64,000 nt of DNA, taken from positions 3,010,915-3,074,914 of the forward strand of contig NZ_LN907827.1 in assembly GCF_001517405.1 (NCBI RefSeq), in the 5' to 3' direction. How positions within the stretch are numbered: the first letter of the stretch is position 1; each line of letters opens with the position of its first letter. The position numbers and the translations under genes are program-made. Under the pieces are notes generated by a model. The model was not told the origin of the DNA and did no database searches. It worked only from the letters and a program-made list of their open reading frames with translations. The DNA comes from Duffyella gerundensis. Lineage in GTDB: Bacteria > Pseudomonadota > Gammaproteobacteria > Enterobacterales > Enterobacteriaceae. This document shows, piece after piece, positions 10,392-20,312 of the stretch.

Positions 10392-11729
10392 TTAGCGCAC
10401 CAGGCAGGGACGCTTATTGTCGAAGGTCCAGTCTGGCACCAGAAACTGCATCGCCTGCGCGTCGTCGCGGGCACCCAGCCCATGCTGTTGATACAGCGCG
10501 TTCGCCTTCATCACCTGATCCATATCGAGTTCGACGCCCAGGCCCGGCTTTTGCGGCACCTGCACCATGCCGCCTTTGATTTGGAAAGGTTCTTTGGTCA
10601 GCCGCTGATTACCCTCCTGCCAGATCCAGTGGGTATCTATGGCGGTAATGCTGCCCGGCGCGGCAGCGGCAACGTGGGTAAACATCGCCAGTGAAATATC
10701 GAAATGGTTATTGGAGTGCGAGCCCCAGGTCAGGCCAAAGTCATGGCACATCTGCGCCACGCGCACCGAGCCTTGCATGGTCCAGAAGTGCGGATCGGCC
10801 AGCGGAATGTCCACTGACTGCAACGACAGCGTATGGCCCATCTGTCGCCAGTCGGTGGCGATCATATTAGTGGCGGTAGGCAGGCCGGTGGCACGGCGGA
10901 ACTCCGCCATCACCTCGCGGCCGGAATAGCCCTGTTCGGCACCGCAGGGATCTTCCGCGTAGGCGAGCACGCCGGTTAGCTGTTTACCGAGCAGGATCGC
11001 CTCATTCAGCGACCAGGCGCCGTTGGGATCGAGCGTGATGCGCGCCTCAGGAAAACGCTTCGCCAGCGCGGTCACCGCTTCTGCCTCTTCGCTGCCGCGC
11101 AGCACGCCGCCCTTGAGCTTGAAGTCATTGAAGCCATATTTTTCATAGGCTGCTTCAGCCAGCCGAACGATGGCGTCTGAGGTCAGCGCCTCTTCGTGGC
11201 GCAGGCGATACCAGTCGCATTTGTCATCACGCTGGTTTTGATAAGCCAGCGAGGTTTTGGTACGGTCACCGATATAGAACAGATAGCCAAGCATATCTAC
11301 GCTATCGCGCTGCTGCCCTTCGCCAAGCAGGCTGGCGACATTAACCTGCAGGTGCTGCCCGAGCAGGTCGAGCAAGGCGGCTTCGATGCCGGTGACCACA
11401 TGAATGGTGGTGCGCAGATCAAAGGTTTGGTTGCCGCGTCCGGCAGCATCGCGATCGGCAAAGGTCGTGCGTACCAGCGTCAGCAGGTTTTTGTACTCGC
11501 CCACCGTTTTGCCAATCACCAGCCTGGCGGCATCTTCCAGCGTTTGACGAATTTTCTCGCCGCCGGGAATTTCGCCCACGCCGGTATGGCCTGCGTTGTC
11601 TTTGATGATCACGATGTTACGGGTGAAAAAAGGCGCGTGCGCCCCGCTCAGGTTAAGCAACATGCTGTCGTAACCGGCGACCGGAATCACCTGCATGTCG
11701 GTGATTTTTGGCGTGCTTGTCTCGTTCAT
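10392..11729 (-). CDS. gudD: GudD, D-glucarate dehydratase
   Basis: Enolase-superfamily enzyme that dehydrates D-glucarate (and idarate) to 5-keto-4-deoxy-D-glucarate. The 445-residue protein keeps the catalytic set: the KxK motif in FKLKGGV, metal ligands in LDPNGAW and [18 protein letters not shown], and the general-base histidine in [12 protein letters not shown]. It is distinguished from its paralogue gudX by [11 protein letters not shown] and [10 protein letters not shown]. It starts 12 nt behind gudX and is followed by garL rather than by barA as in E. coli. Confidence 0.95.
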   Translation of the reverse strand: MNETSTPKITDMQVIPVAGYDSMLLNLSGAHAPFFTRNIVIIKDNAGHTGVGEIPGGEKIRQTLEDAARLVIGKTVGEYKNLLTLVRTTFADRDAAGRGNQTFDLRTTIHVVTGIEAALLDLLGQHLQVNVASLLGEGQQRDSVDMLGYLFYIGDRTKTSLAYQNQRDDKCDWYRLRHEEALTSDAIVRLAEAAYEKYGFNDFKLKGGVLRGSEEAEAVTALAKRFPEARITLDPNGAWSLNEAILLGKQLTGVLAYAEDPCGAEQGYSGREVMAEFRRATGLPTATNMIATDWRQMGHTLSLQSVDIPLADPHFWTMQGSVRVAQMCHDFGLTWGSHSNNHFDISLAMFTHVAAAAPGSITAIDTHWIWQEGNQRLTKEPFQIKGGMVQVPQKPGLGVELDMDQVMKANALYQQHGLGARDDAQAMQFLVPDWTFDNKRPCLVR

Positions 11730-11741
11730 TTGCAGCTCCTT

Positions 11742-13088
11742 TTACTGATAATCGCGGCCAAACGCCGGGCGTTTACGATCGAATGTCCAGCCAGGAATGA
11801 GGTATTGCATCGCCTGCGCATCGTTGCGCGCGCCCGCAGGCAGCGTTTGATACAGCGCATGTGCTTCATAGACTTTGTCCCAGTCGAGCTCAATGCCGAG
11901 ACCGGGCCGATCCGGCACGGCGATCTTGCCGTCGCGGATTTGCAGCGGTTCTTTGGTCAGCCGCTGATCGCCCTCCTGCCAGATCCAGTGGGTATCGATA
12001 GCGGTGGGTTTGCCGGGCGCTGCCGCACCGACGTGGGTAAACATCGCCAGCGAGATATCAAAGTGGTTATTGGAGTGACAGCCCCAGGTCAGGCCCCACT
12101 CATCGCAGAGTTGCGCCACGCGCACAGCGCCGCTTAACGTCCAGAAGTGCGGATCGGCCAGCGGGATATCGACCGCATTGAGCATCACCGCATGGTTCAT
12201 CTCACGCCAGTTGGTGGCGATCATATTGGTGGCGACCGGCAGGCCGGTGGCACGGCGAAACTCCGCCATCACCTCGCGCCCGGAATAGCCCTGTTCGGCG
12301 CCGCAAGGGTCTTCTGCGTAGCTCAGCACATCCTGCATGTTTTTACAGAGCGCAATCGCTTCTTCCAGGCGCCAGGCACCGTTGGGATCGACGGTAATTC
12401 GCGCCTGTGGAAAACGTTTTTTAAGCGCCGACGCCGCCTCCAGTTCCTGCTCGCCCGGCAACACGCCGCCTTTCAGCTTGAAGTCTTTAAAGCCATATTT
12501 GTCCTGTGCCGCTTCGGCGAGGCGCACAATCGCCGCGCTATCCATCGCCTGCTGGTGACGCAGGTGATACCAGTCATGGCTGGCGCCTGCGCCATCGCGA
12601 TAGGCCAGATCGGTTTTCTCACGATCGCCGATATAGAACAGATAGCCGAGCACGGTGACCTCGTCGCGCTGCTGGCCGGGTCCTAACAGTTCCACCACCG
12701 GTACGCCGAGATGCTGACCGAGCAGATCCAGCAGCGCCGCTTCCAGCGCCGCCACCGCATTCACCCGCAGTTCAAAGGTCCAGGCGCCCTTGCCGAAGGT
12801 ATCGAAATCTGCCGACTGATTGCCTTTATGCACCTGCTGCACCAGACGGTTCATGCGGGCAATCTGCTGGCCTTCCACCTGCGGAATAGCCTGTTGCAGC
12901 GTCTGCAAAATGGTTTCCCCACCGGGCGCTTCACCTACGCCGGTGCGCCCGGCGCTGTCGGTAAGCACCACGATATTGCGGGTGAAGCAGGCGGCGTGCG
13001 CGCCGCCGATGTTGAGCAACATGCTGTCGTAGCCCGCCACCGGGATCACCTTCATGCTGGTGATCACCGGGCTGCTTTGCGTCGTCAT
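11742..13088 (-). CDS. gudX: GudX, glucarate dehydratase-related protein
   Basis: A 448-residue enolase-superfamily paralogue of GudD. It carries the same active-site motifs ([36 protein letters not shown]) but TNMIATNW where GudD has TNMIATDW. The N-terminal signature [21 protein letters not shown] is that of GudX. Its physiological role is not settled in the family; it is known as a dehydratase-like partner of gudD with weak or altered activity. Its start overlaps the gudP stop by 4 nt, so translation is likely coupled. Confidence 0.93.
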   Translation of the reverse strand: MTTQSSPVITSMKVIPVAGYDSMLLNIGGAHAACFTRNIVVLTDSAGRTGVGEAPGGETILQTLQQAIPQVEGQQIARMNRLVQQVHKGNQSADFDTFGKGAWTFELRVNAVAALEAALLDLLGQHLGVPVVELLGPGQQRDEVTVLGYLFYIGDREKTDLAYRDGAGASHDWYHLRHQQAMDSAAIVRLAEAAQDKYGFKDFKLKGGVLPGEQELEAASALKKRFPQARITVDPNGAWRLEEAIALCKNMQDVLSYAEDPCGAEQGYSGREVMAEFRRATGLPVATNMIATNWREMNHAVMLNAVDIPLADPHFWTLSGAVRVAQLCDEWGLTWGCHSNNHFDISLAMFTHVGAAAPGKPTAIDTHWIWQEGDQRLTKEPLQIRDGKIAVPDRPGLGIELDWDKVYEAHALYQTLPAGARNDAQAMQYLIPGWTFDRKRPAFGRDYQ

Positions 13089-14443
13089 AGTGGATCCTTG
13101 TGCATCGGTTTCAGTTCAAAGCGTTTGATGTCGCCGGTGATGAACAGGAAGCTGAACGCAGCGACAAAGGCGTGGATGCCGACATAGACCAGCGCGCCGT
13201 TATACGATCCGGTCGTCGCGATGATGTAGCCGATAGCGATAGGCGTTACGATGCCCGACGCGTTACCAAACATGTTGAACAGACCGCCGCTGAGACCGCT
13301 GATCTCTTTCGGTGCGGTATCGGCCATCACCGCCCAACCCAGCGCGCCAATGCCCTTGCCGAGGAAGGCCAGCGCCATAAAGAACACCACCACCCATTCG
13401 GTATCGACATAAATACAGACCACCATGGAGATCGACATCAGCATGCCTACCACAATCGGCGTCTTACGGGCGATGTTCAGCGAGCCGGTTTTGCGCATCA
13501 GCATGTCGGAAATTACCCCGCCCAATACGCCGCCGATAAAGCCGCATACCGCGGGAATCGAGGCGACAAAGCCCGCCTTCAGAATCGACATGCCGCGCTC
13601 GTTGACCAGATAGAGCGGGAACCAGGTGATGAAAAAGTAGGTTAGCGCGTTGACGCAGTACTGGCCGAGATAGATGCCCAGCATCATGCGTGAACTGATG
13701 AGCTGGCGAATCTGGAACATTTTTTCGTCCCAGCCGACTTTGCGCTCCTCTTTCTTCTTGTCCATGTTGATCAGCGCACCGCCCTGCTCAATATATTCAA
13801 GCTCCGCTTTGTTGACGCCCGGATGATCGTTGGGATCGTGGATCACCTTCAGCCAGACAAAACTGAGGATGATGCCCAGCCCGCCCATAAACCAAAAAAC
13901 GTGTGCCCAGCCGACGGCAGAGGTCAGCCAACCCATAATCGGCGCAAAAATCACCGTGGCGAAATATTGCGCCGAGTTAAAGATGGCCACCGCCGTGCCG
14001 CGCTCCTGCGCCGGAAACCAGGCCGCGACAATGCGGCTGTTACCGGGGAATGAAGGAGCTTCCGCCAGACCCACCAGGAAGCGCAGGGTGAACAACGCAA
14101 TCACAATGCCGAAGCCATCAAAGACGTCAACAAAACCCTGTAACAGCGTGAACAGCGACCAGATAAAGATGCTGCAGAAATAGACGCGCTTTGAGCCGAA
14201 GCGATCGAGTAACCAGCCACCCGGAATCTGCCCGATCACATAAGCCCATGAGAATGCAGAGAAGATATAACCCATGCCGATCGGATCGAGTCCGATATCC
14301 CTGGCCATTGATGTGCCAGCGATGGAGAGCGTGGCGCGGTCACCGTAGTTAAACGAGGTGACGATAAATAACATCACAACGATCCAATACCGCGCGTTGG
14401 TTCTTTTCTCCACCGCGCTTTTGGCGGGGCTGACTGTACTCAT
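13085..14443 (-). CDS. gudP: GudP, D-glucarate/D-galactarate:H+ symporter (MFS)
   Basis: Inner-membrane major-facilitator transporter (anion:cation symporter family) for aldarate sugars acids. The 452-residue protein has about 12 hydrophobic segments, the MFS motif region [14 protein letters not shown] after TM2/TM3, the loop [20 protein letters not shown], and a charged central loop (about 215-250). The start has AGGAG 7 nt upstream. It is the first gene of the six-gene operon. No separate garP is present here, so this one transporter may serve both glucarate and galactarate (inference). Confidence 0.95.
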   Translation of the reverse strand: MSTVSPAKSAVEKRTNARYWIVVMLFIVTSFNYGDRATLSIAGTSMARDIGLDPIGMGYIFSAFSWAYVIGQIPGGWLLDRFGSKRVYFCSIFIWSLFTLLQGFVDVFDGFGIVIALFTLRFLVGLAEAPSFPGNSRIVAAWFPAQERGTAVAIFNSAQYFATVIFAPIMGWLTSAVGWAHVFWFMGGLGIILSFVWLKVIHDPNDHPGVNKAELEYIEQGGALINMDKKKEERKVGWDEKMFQIRQLISSRMMLGIYLGQYCVNALTYFFITWFPLYLVNERGMSILKAGFVASIPAVCGFIGGVLGGVISDMLMRKTGSLNIARKTPIVVGMLMSISMVVCIYVDTEWVVVFFMALAFLGKGIGALGWAVMADTAPKEISGLSGGLFNMFGNASGIVTPIAIGYIIATTGSYNGALVYVGIHAFVAAFSFLFITGDIKRFELKPMHKDPL

Positions 14444-14934
14444 GATGCACTCCTGAAACTGTTTTCACTCTGCATGCATACACATCGCGTTGGGTATCAG
14501 AATGAGGTCGGGTTAAACACAGCGATTTTATTGTTGGCAAACAATCTCTTTGCGCAGTGTCAGGTCATATCCTGGTGCAACGTTGAAAAGTATATGAAGG
14601 GCGGCTGGCGCAGGCATTAGATGAACGCACGAGTATTTGCGCTAACAAACATCGTTTTTATGGCATTTGCACATTTTAGTGCGCGAGCGCTCACGAAAAC
14701 CGTTTTTAGCGCCGATTTATTACGCCAAATCGCATGGTTTTATCGGGCTTTGTGAGAATCTTCACTTGTACCTGGTGAAGCGCCAGAAAATAGCCGCAAT
14801 CAACCGCTGAATGGCCGACATTTGCACAGTGTGGTGCCCCCCGCGGCTGCCTATACTTTTTTCCGGCAAACAATTTCCGCAGTTGATGTGTATCGCATCA
14901 CTTTTACCGTTTTCTCACTGTGGGCAGATGAGCA
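14444..14934. promoter_or_regulatory. Divergent gudP/garD control region
   Basis: This 491-bp gap separates gudP (minus) and garD (plus) and must hold both promoters. A good CRP-like site lies at 14751-14766 (TGTGA, 6 nt, TCACT). A plausible garD -10 box TATACT is at 14852-14857. In E. coli these genes are activated by CdaR; I cannot identify a CdaR operator by eye. The AT-rich stretch at about 14500-14600 on the minus strand (CAATAAAAT) could be the gudP promoter. Confidence 0.6.
14751..14766. promoter_or_regulatory. CRP-like binding site
   Basis: TGTGA-N6-TCACT differs from the CRP consensus TGTGA-N6-TCACA at one core position. It sits about 100 bp upstream of the likely garD start of transcription and about 310 bp upstream of the gudP start codon. 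Catabolite control of aldarate use makes it plausible; it has not been tested here. Confidence 0.55.
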
Positions 14935-16494
14935 ATGAATAAAATCACCGTAGAGACACCGCTTTATATCAAGGTGCATGAGTCGGACAATGTCGCCATT
15001 GTGGTGAATAATCATGGCCTTCCCGCCGGTACGATGTTTGCCGGTGGCCTCAGACTGATTGAGCAGGTGCCGCAGGGCCATAAAGTGGCGCTCAGCGCCA
15101 TTGCCCGCGGCGAACCGATTCTGCGCTATGGCGAAATTATTGGTTATGCCGTGCAGGATATTGCCCAGGGCAGCTGGGTAGAGGAGTCGCTGGTGGCCCT
15201 GCCGGAAGCACCGCCGCTGGCCAGCCTGCCGCTGGCGAATCAGGTGCCGCCGCCGCTGCCACCGCTTGAGGGTTACACCTTTGAAGGCTATCGCAACGCC
15301 GATGGCAGCGTTGGCACGCGCAATCTGCTCGGCATTACCACCAGCGTGCATTGTGTGGCGGGCGTGGTCGATCATGTGGTCAGGATCATTGAGCGTGAAC
15401 TGCTGCCGCGCTATCCCAACGTCGACGGCGTGGTTGCGTTGAATCACCTTTACGGCTGTGGCGTGGCGATCAATGCCCCGGCAGCGGTGGTGCCGATCCG
15501 CACCGTGCATAACCTGGCGCTCAACGCTAACTTCGGCGGCGAAATTATGGTGGTCAGCCTCGGCTGCGAGAAGCTGCAGCCAGAGCGTCTGCTGGCGCCG
15601 GGCGGCGGGCTGGAGGCGATTAACGTCGGCGATGATGACATTATTCGTTTACAGGATGAGCAGTTTGTCGGTTTTGAGGCGATGGTGACGTCAATTTTGC
15701 AGGTGGCCGAGCGCCATTTGCAGCGGCTTAACCAGCGCCAGCGTGAAACCTGCCCCGCCTCAGAGCTGATTGTCGGTATGCAGTGCGGCGGCAGCGATGC
15801 TTTTTCCGGCGTGACCGCCAACCCGGCGGTCGGCTTCGCTTCCGATCTGCTGGTGCGCTGCGGTGCCACGGTGATGTTTTCAGAGGTCACGGAAGTACGC
15901 GATGCGATTCATTTGCTGACGCCGCGCGTGATCGATGAAGCGGTAGGCAAGCGCCTGCTGGAAGAGATGGCGTGGTATGACGACTACCTCAATCAGGGTA
16001 AAACCGACCGCAGCGCCAATCCCTCACCAGGCAATAAAAAAGGTGGCCTGGCGAACGTGGTAGAAAAAGCACTGGGTTCGATTGCCAAATCAGGACGCAG
16101 CGCCATTGTTGAGGTGCTTTCTCCCGGCGAACGCCCTACCCGTCGTGGCCTGATTTATGCCGCTACGCCAGCCAGCGACTTTGTCTGCGGCACGCAGCAG
16201 TTGGCATCGGGCATTACGTTGCAGGTGTTTACCACCGGCCGTGGTACGCCCTATGGTCTGGCGGCCATTCCGGTGATCAAAATGGCAACGCGTAACGCGC
16301 TGGCGGAGCGGTGGCATGATTTGATGGATATCAACGCGGGTACCATCGCCACCGGGGAAGAGACGATTGAGCAGGTGGGCTGGCGGCTGTTTGAATTAAT
16401 TCTGGATATTGCCAGCGGCCGCAAACAGACCTGGTCCGATCGCTGGGGAATTCATAATCAGCTGGCGGTATTTAACCCTGCGCCGGTGACCTGA
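14935..16494 (+). CDS. garD: GarD, galactarate dehydratase
   Basis: Dehydrates meso-galactarate to 5-keto-4-deoxy-D-glucarate, the compound also made by GudD, so both sugars converge on GarL. The 519-residue protein belongs to the UxaA/GarD family: N-terminal SAF-like domain (about 1-90), then the larger catalytic region with [37 protein letters not shown] [23 protein letters not shown] and [10 protein letters not shown]. Cysteines and histidines in these motifs fit its metal-binding site. Its ribosome site is weak. A four-codon frame (14928-14942, MSNE then stop) overlaps the start. It is divergent from the gud/gar operon, separated by 491 bp. Confidence 0.96.
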   Translation: MNKITVETPLYIKVHESDNVAIVVNNHGLPAGTMFAGGLRLIEQVPQGHKVALSAIARGEPILRYGEIIGYAVQDIAQGSWVEESLVALPEAPPLASLPLANQVPPPLPPLEGYTFEGYRNADGSVGTRNLLGITTSVHCVAGVVDHVVRIIERELLPRYPNVDGVVALNHLYGCGVAINAPAAVVPIRTVHNLALNANFGGEIMVVSLGCEKLQPERLLAPGGGLEAINVGDDDIIRLQDEQFVGFEAMVTSILQVAERHLQRLNQRQRETCPASELIVGMQCGGSDAFSGVTANPAVGFASDLLVRCGATVMFSEVTEVRDAIHLLTPRVIDEAVGKRLLEEMAWYDDYLNQGKTDRSANPSPGNKKGGLANVVEKALGSIAKSGRSAIVEVLSPGERPTRRGLIYAATPASDFVCGTQQLASGITLQVFTTGRGTPYGLAAIPVIKMATRNALAERWHDLMDINAGTIATGEETIEQVGWRLFELILDIASGRKQTWSDRWGIHNQLAVFNPAPVT

Positions 16495-16524
16495 AGGCCG
16501 CCAGCACAGGCTGGCGACGCTGAA

Positions 16525-16971
16525 TTACAGCAGTTGCATCCACTGCTCAACCCATGGCATGGCCACGGACTCCGGCTCAGGATGCTCTTCAGCATCAATC
16601 AGCAGCACGTCGCCCAGCCGTTGCGCGCCCTGCTCCTGCAGCAGGGCGTCAAACTTCTTGCCGCCGCCGCAGAAATGCTCATAGCTACTGTCGCCCAGCG
16701 CGATAACGCCGTAACGCAGATCGGGCTGGTGGCCCAGCTTTTCACGCATCTCTTCGTACAATCTGCCGATGCTGTCAGGCAGATCGCCCTGGCCAGTGGT
16801 CGAGGTGATAATCAGCGCCACCTCACTGGCGTAGGGTTGCCAGTCAGCCAGCGTTGCGTCTTCATAAACATGCACATCGTGCCCGGCCGCCTGCAAAACA
16901 GGCTGCGCTTCTTCCGCCACTAACAGGGCATTGCCGTACATCGTGCCCACAAAAATTCCAATCTTGGCCAT
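16525..16971 (-). CDS. yqcA: YqcA, flavodoxin-like protein
   Basis: A 148-residue short-chain flavodoxin expected to bind FMN in the cytosol. The phosphate-binding loop appears at the N-terminus as [10 protein letters not shown], and the flavin loops as [12 protein letters not shown] and [18 protein letters not shown]. Its electron partner is not known; the tight link with truC (11 nt upstream gene end) is conserved in enterics. It is convergent with garD, 30 bp apart. Confidence 0.94.
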   Translation of the reverse strand: MAKIGIFVGTMYGNALLVAEEAQPVLQAAGHDVHVYEDATLADWQPYASEVALIITSTTGQGDLPDSIGRLYEEMREKLGHQPDLRYGVIALGDSSYEHFCGGGKKFDALLQEQGAQRLGDVLLIDAEEHPEPESVAMPWVEQWMQLL

Positions 16972-16982
16972 TGCTGCTCTCC

Positions 16983-17762
16983 TCAGGGTAATGCGATATC
17001 CTGGCCTGCCGACGGCGTAATTTCAACCCGAGGGAGATCGGGGAGAAGCTGCTGCCAGCCAAAATGCGTCATCATCGTTTGCCAGACACCATCAAGCCCG
17101 GCGGTAATGCACAGTGGCTCACCGGTTACCGGGTGCGTTAATGCAAGTTTACTGGCGTGCAGCATGAGCCGATTGCAGCCCCAGTGCTCGGCAGCGGCGC
17201 GATTCTGTTTGAGATCGCCGTGATTGGTATCGCCAATAATCGGATGGCGTAAGTGCACCAGATGGCGACGCAGCTGGTGTTTACGGCCGGTTTTTGGCTT
17301 CAACTCAACCAGGCTATAGCGCGCGCTGTCGTAGCGCCCAACCGCAATTGGCATTTCTACCCTGGCCAGCCCGCGATAATGAGTCACCGCAGGCTGCGGC
17401 AGACGATCGGCGGAGGCAAACTTATCTGCCACCTTGTCCAGCTCTTCCACCAGCGGATAATCCAGCAGCGCTTCATCCTGCAGCCAGCCGCGCGTCAGCG
17501 CATGGTAGGTTTTTTCGATTTGATGCTGCTCAAACTGCTGCGACAGCAGCCGACCCACTTCACTCGACAGGCCCATCAGCAAAACGCCGGAGGTCGGACG
17601 ATCGAGACGATGCACGGTAAACACATGCTGACCAATCTGGTCACGCACCGTCTGCATCACTACCACTTTTTCTTTGCGATCCAGCCAGCTACGATGTACC
17701 AACCAGCCAGCGGGTTTGTTCACCGCGACCAGCCACTCATCCTGATAAAGAATCTCCAGCAT
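16983..17762 (-). CDS. truC: TruC, tRNA pseudouridine(65) synthase
   Basis: Isomerises U65 to pseudouridine in tRNA-Ile1 and tRNA-Asp. The 259-residue protein is of the RluA family: catalytic aspartate Asp54 in [11 protein letters not shown], then [22 protein letters not shown] and the C-terminal [18 protein letters not shown]. It overlaps the yqcC stop by one base (TAATG), indicating coupled translation in a yqcC-truC-yqcA operon. Confidence 0.96.
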   Translation of the reverse strand: MLEILYQDEWLVAVNKPAGWLVHRSWLDRKEKVVVMQTVRDQIGQHVFTVHRLDRPTSGVLLMGLSSEVGRLLSQQFEQHQIEKTYHALTRGWLQDEALLDYPLVEELDKVADKFASADRLPQPAVTHYRGLARVEMPIAVGRYDSARYSLVELKPKTGRKHQLRRHLVHLRHPIIGDTNHGDLKQNRAAAEHWGCNRLMLHASKLALTHPVTGEPLCITAGLDGVWQTMMTHFGWQQLLPDLPRVEITPSAGQDIALP

Positions 17763-18097
17763 TAAGCCTGACCGTCCGTAAAGACTGCATCCAGACGATT
17801 CAGCACCAGCAACAGTTCGGTGCGGCCACTGAGATCGGCCTCCAGCGCCATCTCATAATAAGGCACAATCGCAAAGCTGCCCGGCAACGGCCGTTGCGCA
17901 TCCAGCAGCGCACGCATCCGCGGAATTAAGATCCATTGCAGCCACTCAAGTGCATGCATGGTATCGACGCAGAAAGGCTCCACGCTGGTAAAAGCGGCTG
18001 CGTCAGGCGCTGCGGTGCGCCACAGATCATATTTTTTTAGCACCTGCTCAATCTCATTCAGATAAGCGGCGACTTGCTGTTCAGGCGTCAAAAGCAT
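17762..18097 (-). CDS. yqcC: YqcC family protein (DUF446)
   Basis: A 111-residue cytosolic protein of unknown function. The DUF446 signature is visible: LWR near residue 26, PFCVDTMHALEWLQWILIPRM, and PLPGSFAIVPYYEMAL. No signal peptide or membrane segment is seen. It leads the yqcC-truC-yqcA operon and lies just beyond the csrB terminator. Confidence 0.93.
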   Translation of the reverse strand: MLLTPEQQVAAYLNEIEQVLKKYDLWRTAAPDAAAFTSVEPFCVDTMHALEWLQWILIPRMRALLDAQRPLPGSFAIVPYYEMALEADLSGRTELLLVLNRLDAVFTDGQA

Positions 18098-18155
18098 CTC
18101 CGGGGGAACAGATTCGGGGGCGAAAAGGATAGCACTGGTCGGCCAAAATCAGCAT

Positions 18156-18501
18156 AAAAAAAGGGAGCACTGTAAAAACAGTGCTCCCGGTTCGTTTGTA
18201 GACGTCCTGCTACGCTTATGCTCCCTGCTCGTCCATGAAAACTTTTCCTGCGTGACATCCTGCCACTCTCGTCATCATGACCTGTATTCCTTTAGCATCC
18301 TGGCCCACCGCACATTCCGTAGCGGCTCTCATTCTCCATCCTGGAGGTGTCCTTTATCCTCATCCTGAGGTGTCCTGCTTCAACCCTGAAGCCTTCCTTG
18401 AGGCGCGTATCCTTCTGCGATCCGCTTCTTCATCCTGAATCGACATCATCCTGATGCCGCTTAATCCCGGTGGTCTCCTGACCGACCTGCAACATTCTGA
18501 C
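18156..18501 (-). ncRNA. csrB: CsrB, small RNA antagonist of CsrA
   Basis: About 346 nt between yqcC and syd, the same place and strand as E. coli csrB. The minus strand carries about 22 GGA motifs, many as CAGGA or AGGAUG in hairpin loops, which is the hallmark of a CsrA-sequestering RNA. It ends in a strong intrinsic terminator: GGGAGCACTGT, loop, ACAGTGCTCCC and seven T. The start is placed at G18501, seven nt after a TATAAG -10 box (18507-18512). No good -35 box is present, which fits a promoter that needs activator. CsrB binds many CsrA dimers and so relieves repression of carbon storage, motility and biofilm mRNAs. Confidence 0.95.
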
Positions 18502-18640
18502 AGACTCTTATAACGACACAAGGTAACGAATAATTTAACGATAAGTGCTTACAGGTTAGCAAATCGTCACGCTTATATAATTTTTTGATTTATTTACATT
18601 TTTATAACGTCTGAAGAATTAAACCCGGCGTTATTTTGGC

Positions 18641-18674
18641 GATCTCTCACAAGCTATGTGCGAGATCTCTTACA
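18641..18674. promoter_or_regulatory. UvrY-type (GacA/SirA box) upstream of csrB
   Basis: TGTGCGAGATCTCTTACA at 18657-18674 is a near-perfect match to the 18-bp inverted repeat recognised by UvrY/SirA/GacA. It lies about 155-170 bp upstream of the csrB start, as in other enterics. The left half also pairs with GATCTCTCACA at 18641-18651, giving two overlapping palindromes. AT-rich DNA between box and promoter (about 18535-18610) could hold an IHF bend. Confidence 0.8.
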
Positions 18675-18684
18675 AAGCATATAG

Positions 18685-19236
18685 CTAAAGGCTTACATCT
18701 GGCTGGAGGGCATTTAAAAAGGAGGGCACATCTTCAGACAATATCTCACGCTTATTGGTTCCCAACTGTTCAAGAATAACCTCACCGCGGAGATTACACA
18801 GCGAAACCACTTCCAGCTCTGAATCTGTGGTCGCGATAAACAGCGTGGGTGACTGCTTCAGCCGGCGCTTCATCACCAGGTGGCCGATCAGGTTTTCCTG
18901 TATGCGAATAAAATCGTCCTCGCTCCACACCTGCAACAGCGTAAGCGGGCGCGTACCAAGGCGTGCCGTCATATCACCAGCAAACTGCGTGGTATACCAG
19001 GCGGTAATTGCTGGCTGAAGTGCGAGATCGAGAGCATGAGAAACCGCATCAAGGTTCTGCGGCAGTGTAAACGGCTGGGGCTGCCATAAGACGCTCGTCT
19101 CACGCGTAGTTATAATACAGGATGAAGGCACGCTGTAAAGCGCTTCGCTCTCTGGCGCATGACCGTATTGCTGCTGCCACTGCTGGCAATAATTTGTTGT
19201 AAAATTTCGCAGCGCATTTGCCGTTTCAACCATCAT
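18685..19236 (-). CDS. syd: Syd, SecY-interacting protein
   Basis: Peripheral inner-membrane protein that binds SecY and monitors the integrity of the translocon. The 183-residue product matches the Syd family: WQPQPFTLPQNLDAVSHALDL, FYTTQFAGDM-like WYTTQFAGDMTA, TLLQVWSEDDFIRIQENLIGHLV and SLCNLRGEVILEQLGT. Two adjacent ATG codons are possible starts (19236 or 19233), about 7 nt behind a GTGAG sequence. The open frame also allows a GTG at 19248. queF is divergent, 65 bp away. Confidence 0.93.
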   Translation of the reverse strand: MMVETANALRNFTTNYCQQWQQQYGHAPESEALYSVPSSCIITTRETSVLWQPQPFTLPQNLDAVSHALDLALQPAITAWYTTQFAGDMTARLGTRPLTLLQVWSEDDFIRIQENLIGHLVMKRRLKQSPTLFIATTDSELEVVSLCNLRGEVILEQLGTNKREILSEDVPSFLNALQPDVSL

Positions 19237-19301
19237 TAATTTTCTCACTCCACAGGGGTACGTTACACTTAACCCCTTATTTCTGATTTTCGGTAACCGT
19301 T

Positions 19302-20144
19302 ATGTCTTACGACAACCATCAGGCGCTAAACAGCCTGACGCTGGGCAAGCCCACAGCCTACCACGATATTTATGATGCCAGCCTGTTGCAGGCGGTGCCA
19401 CGCAGTATGAATCGTGAACCGCTGGGTCTCTATCCCGAGAGCCTGCCCTTTCAGGGCGCCGATATCTGGACGCTGTATGAGCTCTCCTGGCTGAACAGTA
19501 AAGGCGTGCCACAGGTAGCGGTCGGCGAAGTGGTTCTGGATGCCAGCAGCCAAAACCTGATTGAATCCAAGAGCTTCAAACTCTACCTTAACAGCTTCAA
19601 CCAAACCAAATTTGCCGACTGGGGCAGCGTCCGCACCACGCTGGAACGCGATCTCTCCGCCTGTGCGCAGGGCGACGTTAGCGTGGCACTGTTTCGTCTG
19701 CAGGAGGTCGAAGGTCAGCCGATTGGGCACATGGCGGGCGTCTGCATTGATGAGCAGGATATCACTATCGATGATTATCAGTTCAACGCTGACTATCTCG
19801 ACAACGCCACGCGTAGCGAAGTAGTGGAAGAGAGCCTTGTCAGCCATCTGCTGAAATCAAACTGCCTGATTACCAATCAACCAGACTGGGGTTCGGTGAT
19901 GATTCGTTATCGTGGGCCGCGCATCGATCGCGAAGCATTGCTGCGCTACCTGGTCTCTTTCCGTCATCACAATGAGTTTCATGAGCAGTGCGTTGAGCGC
20001 ATCTTTAATGATGTACTGCGCTACTGCAAGCCAGAGCAGCTCACGGTTTATGCACGCTACACACGGCGTGGCGGCCTGGATATTAATCCCTGGCGCACCA
20101 ACACGCCGTTTGTGCCCTGCCGTTCGCGTCTGGTCAGGCAGTAA
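19302..20144 (+). CDS. queF: QueF, NADPH-dependent 7-cyano-7-deazaguanine reductase
   Basis: Reduces the nitrile preQ0 to the amine preQ1 in queuosine biosynthesis, a four-electron step using NADPH. The 280-residue long-form enzyme has two T-fold halves. Visible motifs are [15 protein letters not shown], the catalytic thioimide cysteine in [18 protein letters not shown], and [15 protein letters not shown] with the substrate glutamate, ending [11 protein letters not shown]. It is monocistronic by appearance; a GCGAG/CTCGC hairpin follows the stop (20147-20161). Confidence 0.97.
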   Translation: MSYDNHQALNSLTLGKPTAYHDIYDASLLQAVPRSMNREPLGLYPESLPFQGADIWTLYELSWLNSKGVPQVAVGEVVLDASSQNLIESKSFKLYLNSFNQTKFADWGSVRTTLERDLSACAQGDVSVALFRLQEVEGQPIGHMAGVCIDEQDITIDDYQFNADYLDNATRSEVVEESLVSHLLKSNCLITNQPDWGSVMIRYRGPRIDREALLRYLVSFRHHNEFHEQCVERIFNDVLRYCKPEQLTVYARYTRRGGLDINPWRTNTPFVPCRSRLVRQ

Positions 20145-20312
20145 TTGCGAGAAGCCTCGCAGCGCAGTGCGATAGCGTTGTTAAAGCGCTGGCAGGACGG
20201 TTAACCTGTTTATCACAGCGGCCTTTTGCCGTCAGAACAAGGATTTCGCTGCCGCGCGTGAATCTCGTCCGGCAGCGACAACTATCACCGAAACGGGTGC
20301 AAAGGAGTTTAT
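20145..20312 (+). other. queF-ppnN spacer with two hairpins
   Basis: A short stem directly after queF (GCGAG/CTCGC) and a longer one at 20247-20277 (CGCTGCC/GGCAGCG) in the ppnN leader. Neither is followed by a T-run. The second may shape ppnN translation; no known riboswitch is recognised. Confidence 0.4.
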
